DNA of 50,888 nt, taken from contig NZ_JAHHIR010000084.1 in the NCBI RefSeq assembly GCF_018678075.1, positions 1 to 50,888 on the forward strand. Direction: 5' to 3'. A program made the position numbers and the translations under genes. This document shows, piece after piece, positions 42,932 through 50,888 of the stretch (its first letter is position 1; the number at the start of each line of letters is the position of its first letter). The notes beneath the pieces were generated by a model, which worked only from the letters and a program-made list of their open reading frames with translations, was not told the origin of the DNA and did not search any database. The DNA is from Epibacterium ulvae. Its GTDB lineage: Bacteria; Pseudomonadota; Alphaproteobacteria; Rhodobacterales; Rhodobacteraceae.

Positions 42932-42957
42932 ACATGTCTTGTTCCGGTGAGGAATGG

Positions 42958-44271
42958 CTAGCTGCCCAGCACCAGACGCGGCAGCCACAGGGACAGATCC
43001 GGGAAGGTCAAAAGCGCCAGCAGGACCAGAAGTTCCAACAACAAGAACGGCAACACCCCGCGAAACAGATCGCCGGTCTCCACCTTGCCATCAGACGCCG
43101 CCATCACCGCAAAGAGGTTCAGGCCCACCGGCGGTGTAATGGCCGAGATTTCCACCAGTTTGATCAGCAAGATGCCGAACCAGATCGGGTCATACCCAAG
43201 CCCAACAATGATCGGATGGATAAAGGGCACGGTGACCACGGTGATCGACACAGTATCGATGAACATCCCCAGGATCAGATTGCCGATGATGATCAGCATC
43301 AAAACCTGCCAGGGCGCAATGCCGCTGTCGGTGATGAAATCCACCGCGTCAAAGATAAAGCCGGAAAACACCAGATAGCGTGAGAACAGCAAGCCTCCCA
43401 ACAGCACCAGAAACAGCGCCGCTGCGGTGGATGCGGTGTCGTTTAGGCAGGACTGGATCTTGCCCGGCTGCGCCACCCCGCGCCAAACCGCCAGCGCCAG
43501 CGCCCCGATGGCGCCAACCGCGCCTGCCGACGACGGAAAGATCAACCCCGTGTAAATGCCGCCGATGACCACCACCGACAGGATGACAAAGGGGCCGACC
43601 TTGGTCAGGGATTGACGCCGCTCAGGCCAGGTGAAGCGTTTTTCTAACGGGGAAGACAATTGCGGCCGCATTCGGACCAGCCCCCAAAGCGCGGCGAGAT
43701 AGACCGCAGCCGTCAAAAACCCCGGGATCGCCCCGGCAATCAACAACCGCCCGATGGATTCACCGGTCAGCAGCGCATAGATCACCATCATGATCGACGG
43801 CGGGATCAGCGTCGCAAAAGTCCCGGCCGCCGCGATACAACCCGCGCTGAGGCCGGGATTGTAGCCAAAGCGGATCATTTCAGGCAGGGCAAGCCGGGTG
43901 AACACCGCCGAGCTGACGATGGTCGAGCCCGAGATCGTCGCAAACCCCGCCGAGGAGATCACGGTCACCATATAAAGGCTGCCTTTGACATGGGCCATAA
44001 ACCGATAGCAGGCCTCGTAAATGTCATTGGTGACCTTGGCGTGGCTGGCCAGCACCCCCATCAGGATGAACATCGGGATCACCACAAAGGAATAATCGCT
44101 GAGCGCATCATGGGGCAGTGTTTCCAACGTGGTGGTCACCAGGGTAAAACCGCCAACGCCCCAAAGGCCGACCAGCCCGGTGAGGCCCAGCGATATGGCC
44201 ACCGGCACCCCAATCATGGTGCCAAGCAAGGCAGCCCCCAGGGCCAACAGTCCAAGTGTGAGCGGGTCCAT
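42958..44271 (-). CDS. TRAP transporter large permease (DctM), system 2
   Basis: A 437-aa membrane protein of the DctM family: GVPVAISLGLTGLVGLWG, SSAGFATISGSTIVSSAVF, then AAAGTFATLIPPSIMMVIYA, GGIYTGLIFPSSAGAVGAIG and ISAITPPVGLNLFAV. Distinct from system 1 (not a recent duplicate). The ATG at 44271 shares its A with the TAA of dctQ. Last gene of the leftward catabolic set. Confidence 0.94.
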   Translation of the reverse strand: MDPLTLGLLALGAALLGTMIGVPVAISLGLTGLVGLWGVGGFTLVTTTLETLPHDALSDYSFVVIPMFILMGVLASHAKVTNDIYEACYRFMAHVKGSLYMVTVISSAGFATISGSTIVSSAVFTRLALPEMIRFGYNPGLSAGCIAAAGTFATLIPPSIMMVIYALLTGESIGRLLIAGAIPGFLTAAVYLAALWGLVRMRPQLSSPLEKRFTWPERRQSLTKVGPFVILSVVVIGGIYTGLIFPSSAGAVGAIGALALAVWRGVAQPGKIQSCLNDTASTAAALFLVLLGGLLFSRYLVFSGFIFDAVDFITDSGIAPWQVLMLIIIGNLILGMFIDTVSITVVTVPFIHPIIVGLGYDPIWFGILLIKLVEISAITPPVGLNLFAVMAASDGKVETGDLFRGVLPFLLLELLVLLALLTFPDLSLWLPRLVLGS

Positions 44272-44792
44272 TACAGGTCCTCTTCCAAGAGTGCCGGGCC
44301 GGGCACGGCGACACCGGACAGGCTGCGCAACAGCAGCGCAAAGGTTTCAACCGTGGCAATGCTCGCCCCGATCGCAAAGGCCAGTTTCAACGGCCAGACC
44401 GGGAATTCCACAGCCGCCACCGCCACTTCGCGCAGATGCAGGCTTTCGCTTGCCAGCTTCCAGGCGCCAATGGAAAAGGCGCAGAAAAACAACAGGGTGG
44501 CCAAAGCCGCCAGAGCGGAGGTGATATGTTTGGTTTTTGGCCCCATGCGGCTGGTGAACAGATCCACCACGATGTTGCCATTGGAGCGGATGACAAAGCC
44601 CATCGACAAAAAGACCGCACCGGGCAGCACCTCTTCGGCGATTGTATTGGCGGCGGGCAACGGCACATTCAGCGCCGCCGACATCACCGTGTCGAGCGCA
44701 CCGATCAGGGCAAGGGCTAGGATGAGAAGACCGCCAACAGCAAGGGAGACCCTGCTGATGACGGACAATGTTTGGTCCATAAATGTAAGCAT
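44271..44792 (-). CDS. TRAP transporter small permease (DctQ), system 2
   Basis: A 173-aa protein with four helices. DctQ features are weaker than in system 1 but present: ALDTVMSAALNVPLPAANTI, EEVLPGAVFLSMGFVIRSNGN and VVDLFTSRMG. The ATG at 44792 gives MLTFMDQTL; the second Met is also possible. It lies 20 bases after dctP and overlaps dctM by one base. Confidence 0.9.
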   Translation of the reverse strand: MLTFMDQTLSVISRVSLAVGGLLILALALIGALDTVMSAALNVPLPAANTIAEEVLPGAVFLSMGFVIRSNGNIVVDLFTSRMGPKTKHITSALAALATLLFFCAFSIGAWKLASESLHLREVAVAAVEFPVWPLKLAFAIGASIATVETFALLLRSLSGVAVPGPALLEEDL

Positions 44793-44812
44793 GTGAATTG
44801 GGATCCTACCTG

Positions 44813-45850
44813 TCAGTGCGACAGGTTTTCCAGTTCGGCCATGCGGTCACGCCAGAAGGAGGCGACGCTTTTGGCCTCAGCCTCCAGCCCTTTGGCCTTC
44901 ATATTGGCGGACCAAACGTCGATCATATCGGGGATCGCCGCGTTATAGGCGTCGGGGTCGGAAAACGTGTGCAGCTCAACGCCTTTTTCTTTGAGGAATG
45001 CAAAAGCCTCAACCTCGGCCTTGGCCAATGCGGCCAGACTGCGCGCCTGGGCTTCTTGGCTGACCTCTGAAATCAGCTGTTTGACGTTGTCGGGGTAGCT
45101 GTTGTTCCACTTGTCCTGATTGACCCAGATCGGCCAGGTGGTCACGGGACCAACGCCCACATCGGCCATATGGGTGGCGACCTCATAGAGTTTGGTGGCC
45201 TTGTAGAGATCGGCAGAGAAGAAGCCGCAATCCAACAGGCCGCGTTGCAGCCCCTCATAGATATCCGGCGGAAAGACATTGACCCCAACCGCGCCAAGCG
45301 CATCCCACATCGGCGGCTGAAACGCGCCAAAGCTGCGGATTTTCAGACCCTCGAAATCCTGCATGCTGGTGACCGGCTTGGTGCACAGCGGATAAAAGGA
45401 GTTGAGCGCGTGAAAGAACAAGGGGTGGACGTTATTGGCGTCCAGTTCGGCTTGCACATGGGGGTTCTGCTCTACCAGTTCCTGGGACACCGCAACGGCG
45501 GCGGCGCGGTCCTGGAACACGGCCGGCACCGCATTTGGCGCGCCGATCAGCGGCAGTTCATTGGGGAAATAAGCCTGCGGCGTGGCACCGAAATCGATCA
45601 CGCCATTGCCGACCAGTTTCAGGATTTCGGTGGCTTTGCCAATCGAGCCGCCCCAATAGACGCGGATCTTGATCTGCCCGTCGCTGCGGCGCTCGATCTC
45701 ATCGGCCCACCATTGGTCCACCTCACTCTGGACAAAGACCTTGGGGCCGAAATGCGCCAGTTTGAGGTTCATTTTGGGATAGTCCGCAGCCTCAAGCGCT
45801 GCTGCAGACAGTCCGATCGCTGCACATGCAGCCAACAACAATTTTTTCAT
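44813..45850 (-). CDS. TRAP transporter substrate-binding protein (DctP family), system 2
   Basis: A 345-aa periplasmic receptor with a signal peptide (MKKLLLAACAAIGLSAAAL, cleavage near LEA-AD). Family features: LAHFGPKVFVQSEVDQWWAD, IKIRVYWGGSIGKATEIL, GLKIRSFGAF (the ligand-binding Arg region) and GVNVFPPDIYEGLQRGLLD. The ATG at 45850 follows GGAGGAGA. It lies 47 bases after the aldehyde dehydrogenase stop in the same direction, suggesting that the importer and the dehydrogenase serve one pathway. Confidence 0.93.
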   Translation of the reverse strand: MKKLLLAACAAIGLSAAALEAADYPKMNLKLAHFGPKVFVQSEVDQWWADEIERRSDGQIKIRVYWGGSIGKATEILKLVGNGVIDFGATPQAYFPNELPLIGAPNAVPAVFQDRAAAVAVSQELVEQNPHVQAELDANNVHPLFFHALNSFYPLCTKPVTSMQDFEGLKIRSFGAFQPPMWDALGAVGVNVFPPDIYEGLQRGLLDCGFFSADLYKATKLYEVATHMADVGVGPVTTWPIWVNQDKWNNSYPDNVKQLISEVSQEAQARSLAALAKAEVEAFAFLKEKGVELHTFSDPDAYNAAIPDMIDVWSANMKAKGLEAEAKSVASFWRDRMAELENLSH

Positions 45851-45897
45851 TCTTCAGTCTCCTCCCTGAATTTGAAACCCGTGTTGAATTGTCCTCC

Positions 45898-47412
45898 CTA
45901 TCCAAGCACGAATGGGTTTGGGGTGGTTTTGCCAAGGTTCACATAGACGCTTTTGGTCTGCAGATATTCCTTGATCATCTCCTGCCCGCCTTCCCGGCCA
46001 AGACCGGAATTTTTGAACCCACCAAAGGGCGTGGTGTAGCTGACAACGCGGTAGGCATTGACCCAGACGGTGCCGGCCTCCAGCGCTTTGGTGAATTTGA
46101 ACGCGCGCGCCACATCATTGGTCCAGACCGCCGCCGCCAGACCATAGGGCGTGTCATTGGCGATGCGGATCGCCTCATCGTCGTCGCTGAATTTGATGAC
46201 CGACAGGACGGGGCCAAAGATCTCTTCTTGGGCGACGCGCATATCATTGGTGACATTGGTGAAAACCGTCGGCTCCACGAACCAGCCATTGCCGGTGCCA
46301 ATGTCGGTCAGCTGCTTGCCGCCAAAGGCCAGATGGGCCCCTTCAGACGTCGCGATATCCACATAGGACAGAACTTTGCGCAGCTGGTCCTTGGTTGCGA
46401 CCGGTCCGATCTGGGTCTTGGGATCGGTGGGATCGCCCACCCGCGCTTCGGCGATGAAATCCACCAGACGGGCGACAAAGGCGTCATGGATGCTTTCATG
46501 CACCAACACCCGCGAGCCCGCCATGCAGGTCTGCCCGGTGGCGGCGAAAATGCCCGACACCGCGCCTTTGACCACCTGTTCGATGTCGGCATCAGCGCAG
46601 ATGATATTGGGGGATTTGCCGCCCAGTTCCAGCGACACGCCTTTCAGCCGCTCGGCGGCCGCTTTGTAGACCGCTTTGCCACCCACTTCACCGCCGGTAA
46701 AGGCCACGCGGTTGACTTTGGGATGGGCCACCAGGGGCGCGCCGACCTCATCCCCATAGCCGGTCAGCACGTTGACCACACCGGGGGGAAAGCCTGCCTC
46801 GGTAAAGAGTTTGGCGAATTCGATCATCGAGGTGGAGGCATGTTCGGATGGTTTGATCACCACGGTGCAACCTGCCGCCAAAGCGGGTGCCAATTTCCAA
46901 GTGGTCAGCAGCAAAGGCGAATTCCATGGTGTAATGGCGGCCACAACACCAATGGGTTCATGTTCGGTATAAACAAACATGCCGGTCTTTTCGGTGGGGA
47001 TCACCGCGCCTTCGACTTTGTCCGCAAGACCGCCGTAATAGTAGTAATACTGCGGGATATAGCGCAGTTGACCCAGCATTTCCGCCATCAGCTTGCCATT
47101 GTCGCGCACTTCCAGCGTTGCCAGTCGTTCAGCGTTTTCAAGGATCAGATCGCCCACCCGGCGCATCAAGGCACCGCGATCGGACGCGGAAATATCGCGC
47201 CATGCGGGATTGGCCAAAGCATCACTGGCGGCTATGACGGCGGCGTCCACATCTGCAGCACGCGCCCGTGCAATGCTGGCCCAAGGCGCGCCGGTGACCG
47301 GGTCAAAACTATCCAGCGTCTCGCCCGCCTGCGCCGGGGTCTCCTGGCCGTTAATAAAGAGATTAAATCGTTGCGTTTCAGCCAATGTCCAGCCCTCATC
47401 CATATCGCACAT
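45898..47412 (-). CDS. NAD(P)-dependent aldehyde dehydrogenase
   Basis: A 504-aa ALDH-superfamily enzyme that oxidises an aldehyde to the acid. Catalytic features: TPWNSPLLLTTWKLAPALAA, KPSEHASTSM, SLELGGKSPNI (general-base Glu) and ATGQTCMAGSRV (nucleophilic Cys), then EEIFGPVLSVIKF and PFGGFKNSGLGREGG near the C-terminus. The overall pattern is closest to the betaine-aldehyde/class 9-like group. The start is the ATG at 47412 or the one at 47403. Upstream is the AraC regulator with its own terminator; downstream is TRAP system 2. The physiological aldehyde is unknown. Confidence 0.92.
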   Translation of the reverse strand: MCDMDEGWTLAETQRFNLFINGQETPAQAGETLDSFDPVTGAPWASIARARAADVDAAVIAASDALANPAWRDISASDRGALMRRVGDLILENAERLATLEVRDNGKLMAEMLGQLRYIPQYYYYYGGLADKVEGAVIPTEKTGMFVYTEHEPIGVVAAITPWNSPLLLTTWKLAPALAAGCTVVIKPSEHASTSMIEFAKLFTEAGFPPGVVNVLTGYGDEVGAPLVAHPKVNRVAFTGGEVGGKAVYKAAAERLKGVSLELGGKSPNIICADADIEQVVKGAVSGIFAATGQTCMAGSRVLVHESIHDAFVARLVDFIAEARVGDPTDPKTQIGPVATKDQLRKVLSYVDIATSEGAHLAFGGKQLTDIGTGNGWFVEPTVFTNVTNDMRVAQEEIFGPVLSVIKFSDDDEAIRIANDTPYGLAAAVWTNDVARAFKFTKALEAGTVWVNAYRVVSYTTPFGGFKNSGLGREGGQEMIKEYLQTKSVYVNLGKTTPNPFVLG

Positions 47413-47559
47413 CTGTTCTTGCGGTGGGTCCGGAGCCGCAGCGCGACCCTTTGCCTGGCTTTGAGGTTAGAGCGGCGCGCGCCGCCACTTCGCCAGAAAC
47501 AGTCAAGGCTTCGCCTGGATCGGCTTTCACAAATTGCACGCGGCTGTGTGGTCTGAACA

Positions 47560-47593
47560 CAAAAGCCGCAGACCCGGGGTGCGGGCTGCGGCT
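47560..47593 (-). terminator. Terminator-like hairpin after the AraC-type gene
   Basis: On the minus strand AGCCGCAGCCCG pairs with CGGGTCTGCGGCT (one bulge), followed by TTTTGTGTT. It lies about 25 bases past the regulator stop and before the aldehyde dehydrogenase gene, so the latter probably has its own promoter in 47413-47560. Confidence 0.65.
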
Positions 47594-47616
47594 GTGATCG
47601 CGTGGGGCGGGTTCAA

Positions 47617-48585
47617 TCATCCGGTCGTGGCGGTAGGTTCATCTTCGGCGGGTGCACCGCGGCGCAGCTCCGTTGGGGTGACGTTAAAGCGGATCTTGAA
47701 CCGTTCGGTAAAGCGGGACTGGGACTGATAGCCCACCGCCCCGGCAATGCGCCCGATGGACAGCCGCGTCTCTTGCAACATATTGAGCCCGGCCATCAGC
47801 CGCGCCTCTTCCAGGATGTCGCGGAACGAAGCTTCCTCCATCGACAGTTTGCGCCGGAGGGAGGATTCGCTGGTGCCCAAACGGCGGCTAACATCGGCGA
47901 TGCGCCATTCTTGCGCCGGGTCCAGACGGACCAGATGTGCAACCCGTTGTTTCCAGCTGGGATTGCGCGCCATCAGGATATTGCCGGCCATGCCCGCCTG
48001 GGCGAGCAACAGCAGGAATTCAACCAAACGGTGGCGCTGGATCTGGCGTGCGGTGGGGTATTCCCGCGACCAGCGCAGCCAATCGGTGAGCCAGGTGATC
48101 AGGTTCTCGGGCGTCTGCAGGCTCCATTTCTGCGACAGATCCCATGTGTCGAGATATTGCCCATAAGTGGATTGGAACTGCTCCAGGATGTCGATGTCAA
48201 ACCGGATGCCAAGCCCCTGATAATAGCCGGTACGCGGATCGGGGGTTTTCTCCAGCCAGGTTTCAGTGTCCGACGGCACAATCAGGATTTCACCGGCGCT
48301 GGCGGTGTGGACCTGATCGCCGATCTGCACCTCTTTGCGCCCGGCCAGAACCAAAAGCGCGGCGGGGTTGCGAAACACAACCGAGGAAATGCGCTGCGGC
48401 ACATAACAGCTTTGGACGCCCAATTCGCATTGCGAGGTGACCTGACCAAAGGCGGTGCCGCGTTTCAGGATCTCATCATACAGGCGACACAGGGTCGGAT
48501 CGGTTGAGATCGGCGGACGGCTGGCTGCCTTGCCACCGGGAAAGGCATGCAATCGAGGTTTGGGGCAGTCAAAATCATCAGACAC
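47617..48585 (-). CDS. AraC-family transcriptional regulator
   Basis: A 322-aa protein with a ligand-sensing N-terminal domain (about 30-190, AraC-type binding fold; FRNPAALLVLAGRKEVQIGD). The C-terminal double helix-turn-helix (about 215-310) has WRIADVSRRLGTSESSLRRKL and IGRIAGAVGYQSQSRFTERF. The start is a GTG at 48585 behind AAAGG; no in-frame ATG fits. It lies between the enolase-superfamily gene and the aldehyde dehydrogenase, all leftward, and probably activates this catabolic and transport set on binding its substrate. Confidence 0.9.
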   Translation of the reverse strand: MSDDFDCPKPRLHAFPGGKAASRPPISTDPTLCRLYDEILKRGTAFGQVTSQCELGVQSCYVPQRISSVVFRNPAALLVLAGRKEVQIGDQVHTASAGEILIVPSDTETWLEKTPDPRTGYYQGLGIRFDIDILEQFQSTYGQYLDTWDLSQKWSLQTPENLITWLTDWLRWSREYPTARQIQRHRLVEFLLLLAQAGMAGNILMARNPSWKQRVAHLVRLDPAQEWRIADVSRRLGTSESSLRRKLSMEEASFRDILEEARLMAGLNMLQETRLSIGRIAGAVGYQSQSRFTERFKIRFNVTPTELRRGAPAEDEPTATTG

Positions 48586-48616
48586 GGGCGCGATACCTTT
48601 TCATACAGGGTTAAGC

Positions 48617-49696
48617 TTACAGAGTTTTTGCGGATTTTCGAGCCTGCTCGGTCAACAAAAGCCCATGGCCTGCGACTTCAAACGCGTCCAGCATCCCGTC
48701 GTTGGCGGTTGGCATGGTCTCAAACAGCGGTTCCAGCAGCGGGAAATCTTCGAGCCAGGTGAGGTTTGGCGCGGCGGCGGCCAGATGGACAAAGAGACCC
48801 GGCAGGAAATGCGGCATGATTTCGATGCCCACATATTCCGCCCATCGTGCAACCCGCAGAGATTCCGTCAACCCGCCCATCATCGCCAGATCCGGCTGCA
48901 TCGCGGCGCACATGCTGTCCTGCAAAAAGGGCGCGGCTTCGTCCAGACCTTGCAGGTGCTCACCGGTGGCGATCAGGCCGGGATAACGTTCGGCAAGGAT
49001 CCGGTAGCCCTGAAAATCGCGGGCACGCAACGGTTCCTCGACAAGATAGACGCCATAGTCCGAGGCCATGTCCAACGTGTAGCGCGCATCGATCAGATTT
49101 GTTTTCTCGTTCAGGTCGACCATGATCTGCAACCGGTCGCCGCCCACGGATCGGGCGCGGTCCAGCAGGACTTGATCACTAGTGGTGCCTGACAGGCGCA
49201 GTTTGATGGCGTCAAATCCCTGTTCGCGGTGCATCTGGATCTGCGCCTCGGTCTGATCGCCGGTGTGGTTGGGACGGTATCCGCCGCTGCCATAGACTTT
49301 GACCGCGCGCATCTCCCCTCCCATGGCCTGGCCCAAGGGGACGTCCAGCGTTTTGGCATAGGCATCCCACAGCGCCACATCCAGCGCCGCCAGACCAACG
49401 AAATTGGGCCCCTTGCCGGTGCGGTTGCAGGCGGCGGTGACTTTGCGCCAGCTGGCCTCGGGCGTCACAAAGGGCTGCCCCTGGATCACCGCATCGCTGA
49501 TGTCGCGGGCCGCAACCATGGCGCCGGCCCCTTTGCCACCGATGGCATAGCTAAAGCCAAAGCCCGCCGCCCCATTGCTGAGGGTCACGTCGCATAGGAT
49601 CACGTCGATTTTCGACACGCCCGAGCCGCCGACCGCGTTTTCCAGCTGGTAAGACAGAAGGGACCATTGCGCATTTTGCACTGTGAGAGGGGTCAT
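48617..49696 (-). CDS. Mandelate racemase/muconate lactonising enzyme family protein (enolase superfamily)
   Basis: A 359-aa enzyme starting at the ATG at 49696 (MTPLTVQNAQWS); longer frames upstream have no support. Residue positions follow mandelate racemase closely: K165-L-R167 in place of the KxK motif, metal ligands Asp194, Glu220 and Glu246, then Asp269 and His296 as the Asp-His dyad. The second Lys of KxK is replaced by Arg, so proton abstraction would rely on Lys165 and/or His296, typical of dehydratases or epimerases rather than a true racemase with two equal bases. The substrate is unknown, probably a hydroxy- or sugar acid or an amino-acid derivative imported by the TRAP system downstream. 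It overlaps nothing; 31 bases separate it from the AraC gene. Confidence 0.88.
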   Translation of the reverse strand: MTPLTVQNAQWSLLSYQLENAVGGSGVSKIDVILCDVTLSNGAAGFGFSYAIGGKGAGAMVAARDISDAVIQGQPFVTPEASWRKVTAACNRTGKGPNFVGLAALDVALWDAYAKTLDVPLGQAMGGEMRAVKVYGSGGYRPNHTGDQTEAQIQMHREQGFDAIKLRLSGTTSDQVLLDRARSVGGDRLQIMVDLNEKTNLIDARYTLDMASDYGVYLVEEPLRARDFQGYRILAERYPGLIATGEHLQGLDEAAPFLQDSMCAAMQPDLAMMGGLTESLRVARWAEYVGIEIMPHFLPGLFVHLAAAAPNLTWLEDFPLLEPLFETMPTANDGMLDAFEVAGHGLLLTEQARKSAKTL

Positions 49697-50374
49697 AATC
49701 GGGGCACCTATATTCCTGCGAAACTTCCGATCAGGATGCCCAACTGCGCTGCGGCTTCGCGCGCTTTCTTCGCTCAGACTTTGGCCGCAAACGCTCAAGC
49801 CGCCGTTTGGGGACACGCGGGCTCCGGACATACCAATGGGCCCCAAACCCGGGTTTTCCGGTGGGGAACAGTGCAAAATCCTGTGCTCTGGTGCCGGTCG
49901 GTTGCGTGTCATTGGACGTGAACCGAGCAGTGGCCATAAGGTGGACGGGCCCGCCACGGAGGGCGGAGGCGGACAGGGTTTCCCCTGCGCGTTTCAAGGT
50001 CTTGGTTTGCGGCCCGGCTGCCAAACCGGGCTCCTGTTCCTGGTGCGGCGGGGGTGTCAGTCCAGCCACGGATCGCGATCCCCGCCACCATAGGCGCGCG
50101 CGGTAAACGCCGAGTGTGGTGGGCGTTCGCAGGGGGCGCAACACCCTACGCAGGTGGAATGTGTTGGCCCGCGACTTTGGTAGCTGAAACGCCGCCTGGT
50201 TGGGATTGCAACCCAATGAAAAGTGGGCATCCGCATATGCAGACGCCCCGATCTGGACGGCACGCGACGGAAAGGGCGAGCTGAGTGCGTCGGTCCAGAT
50301 ACTGCTGCTTCGGGACCAGCCAAGATGCGGAAACACATCAGTGCCATGATGCCATCCGAAGGAAATCAGGTGAC
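49697..50374. other. Intergenic / decayed region without a supported gene
   Basis: About 680 bases with open frames on both strands but no recognisable product or good ribosome site. A long minus-strand frame (49731-50336) is Arg/Pro-rich, of the kind that high-GC non-coding DNA produces. A short TTGGG-ATTGCAA-CCCAA inverted repeat lies near 50200. The promoter of the enolase-superfamily gene should be in 49700-49850. Confidence 0.5.
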
Positions 50375-50464
50375 TTACATCAAGGTTTCAGCGTTTACAC
50401 CAACCGTCATCGCGCCAATCGCCTCGCCGGTGGCCGGGTCGGTGATGATCATGGAAATCTGGCC
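50375..50464 (-). pseudogene. C-terminal remnant of a PDC/Cache-like sensor protein, cut by IS5-type element
   Basis: On the minus strand an open frame runs from the insertion-sequence boundary to TAA at 50377-50375. It encodes about 29 residues: GQISMIITDPATG and then AIGAMTVGVNAETLM. The IGA-x-TVGV-x ending resembles the last strand of periplasmic PDC/Cache sensor domains (consensus ...VIGAITVGINVE.L). The upstream part must lie beyond the insertion element, outside the window. The short length keeps this tentative. Confidence 0.5.
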
Positions 50465-50468
50465 CTAG

Positions 50469-50888
50469 GGTCTGGCCTCATAACCAATAGATCACGGTTG
50501 CAGCAAGCGCGATTGCTGACAGGAAGACCTTGGGGCATCTGTCGTATCGGGTAGCCACACGCCGCCAGTCCTTGAGCCTTCCAAACATGATCTCGATGCG
50601 GTTGCGGCGTTTGTAGCGGCGCTTGTCGTATTTGACGGCTATCATGCGCTGCTTGCGACCGGGGATGCAGGCTCGTATCCCTTTGTCTTCCAACGCTTCT
50701 CTGAACCAATCTGCATCGTAGCCGCGATCCCCGAGAAACCAGTCGACTTCTGGCAGACTGCTGAGCATGGCGCGCGCGCCGATGTAATCGCTGACTTGTC
50801 CGGCGGTGACGAACAAGTTGAGTGGGCGGCCCAGGCTGTCGCAGCTCGCGTGACGCACACTGTTCATTCCCCCCCTCGGTCCGACCGC
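50469..50888 (-). mobile_element. IS5-family (IS427-like) insertion sequence, partial
   Basis: The element's end is placed at GGGTCTGGCC, directly after CTAG at 50465-50468; IS427-type elements insert at TA within such a sequence and duplicate it. The other end lies outside the window. It contains the transposase 3' half (next entry) and interrupts a sensor-like gene. Confidence 0.7.
50478..50888 (-). CDS. IS5-family transposase, C-terminal half (cut by window edge)
   Basis: The frame is open to the right edge and ends at 50478. It begins ...AVGPRGGMNSVRHASCDSLG and continues GRPLNLFVTAGQVSDYIGA, FLGDRGYDADWFREAL (second catalytic Asp region), YKRRNRIEIMFGRLKDWRRV (Y-x(2)-R-x(3)-E-x(6)-K signature with the catalytic Glu) and a C-terminal FLSAIALAATVIYWL. 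This is the second reading frame of IS427-group elements, usually joined to the first by programmed frameshifting. The N-terminal frame is off the window, so intactness is unknown. Confidence 0.9.
   Translation of the reverse strand, partial: AVGPRGGMNSVRHASCDSLGRPLNLFVTAGQVSDYIGARAMLSSLPEVDWFLGDRGYDADWFREALEDKGIRACIPGRKQRMIAVKYDKRRYKRRNRIEIMFGRLKDWRRVATRYDRCPKVFLSAIALAATVIYWL

Noticed and set aside
45826-47556. 576-aa plus-strand frame opposite the aldehyde dehydrogenase
   Set aside because: Shadow of a gene with all ALDH catalytic motifs; no ribosome site and no recognisable product.
49731-50336. 201-aa minus-strand frame upstream of the enolase-superfamily gene
   Set aside because: Arg/Pro-rich without domain or ribosome site; runs through the probable promoter of the downstream gene.
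1-50888. tRNA, rRNA, CRISPR array or riboswitch
   Set aside because: Gaps were read for cloverleaf, regularly spaced repeats and known riboswitch-type cores on both strands; none was found, though a covariance search was not possible.

Overview
The window looks like a chromosomal segment of a marine Rhodobacterales (Roseobacter-group) alphaproteobacterium. The signs are high-GC coding sequence, a class II (CP4-like) EPSP synthase, two TRAP transporters, a dimethylglycine/sarcosine dehydrogenase-type enzyme, an xdhABC-purine ABC transporter operon, an NsrR/flavohaemoglobin pair, and GC-rich palindromic repeats of a kind I associate with this group. No rRNA, tRNA or CRISPR was found. Both edges are cut by insertion sequences: the 3' end of an IS481-family transposase at the left, and an IS5-family (IS427-like) transposase at the right that interrupts the tail of a sensor-like gene.

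Layout. (1) 1-2.7 kb: IS481 remnant, aroA and trmB, separated by a hairpin-rich repeat. (2) 2.8-12.3 kb, minus strand: a tightly coupled eight-gene operon of eukaryotic-like Ser/Thr kinase, FHA protein, PP2C phosphatase, a P-loop protein resembling a degenerate GTPase, a large dynamin-like GTPase, a smaller dynamin/Era-like GTPase, and two unrecognised proteins. Six of its seven junctions overlap and the seventh has a 7-nt gap. This is the best candidate for an undescribed system: a phospho-signalling module wired to membrane-remodelling GTPases, without any type VI secretion gene in sight. (3) 12.7-19.5 kb: a membrane histidine kinase whose H-box lacks the phospho-accepting histidine, a PhoD-like phosphatase, a GntR/UTRA regulator, slyX, and divergent hmp/nsrR (nitric oxide detoxification). 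(4) 19.5-33 kb: dnaE, then xdhA-xdhB-xdhC coupled to a BMP-type ABC importer (ATPase, two permeases, binding protein). This is a purine uptake and xanthine oxidation operon closed by a good terminator. A 60-bp palindromic repeat is inserted in frame in both xdhA and xdhB, in opposite orientations, with a degenerate third copy between transporter genes. (5) 33-40 kb: DUF938 methyltransferase, two small proteins, the FAD/GcvT amine dehydrogenase, a frameshifted YHYH-domain gene and a DUF3047 protein. (6) 40-49.7 kb: two convergent TRAP transporters. The second belongs to a leftward set with an aldehyde dehydrogenase, an AraC regulator and a mandelate-racemase-type enolase enzyme, probably a catabolic unit for an unidentified acid. 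(7) 49.7-50.9 kb: non-coding or decayed DNA, then the IS5 insertion.

Functions rest on motif recognition by eye; no database search was possible. Starts were chosen from overlap with the upstream gene and Shine-Dalgarno-like sequence. Several genes use GTG and one probably uses TTG.
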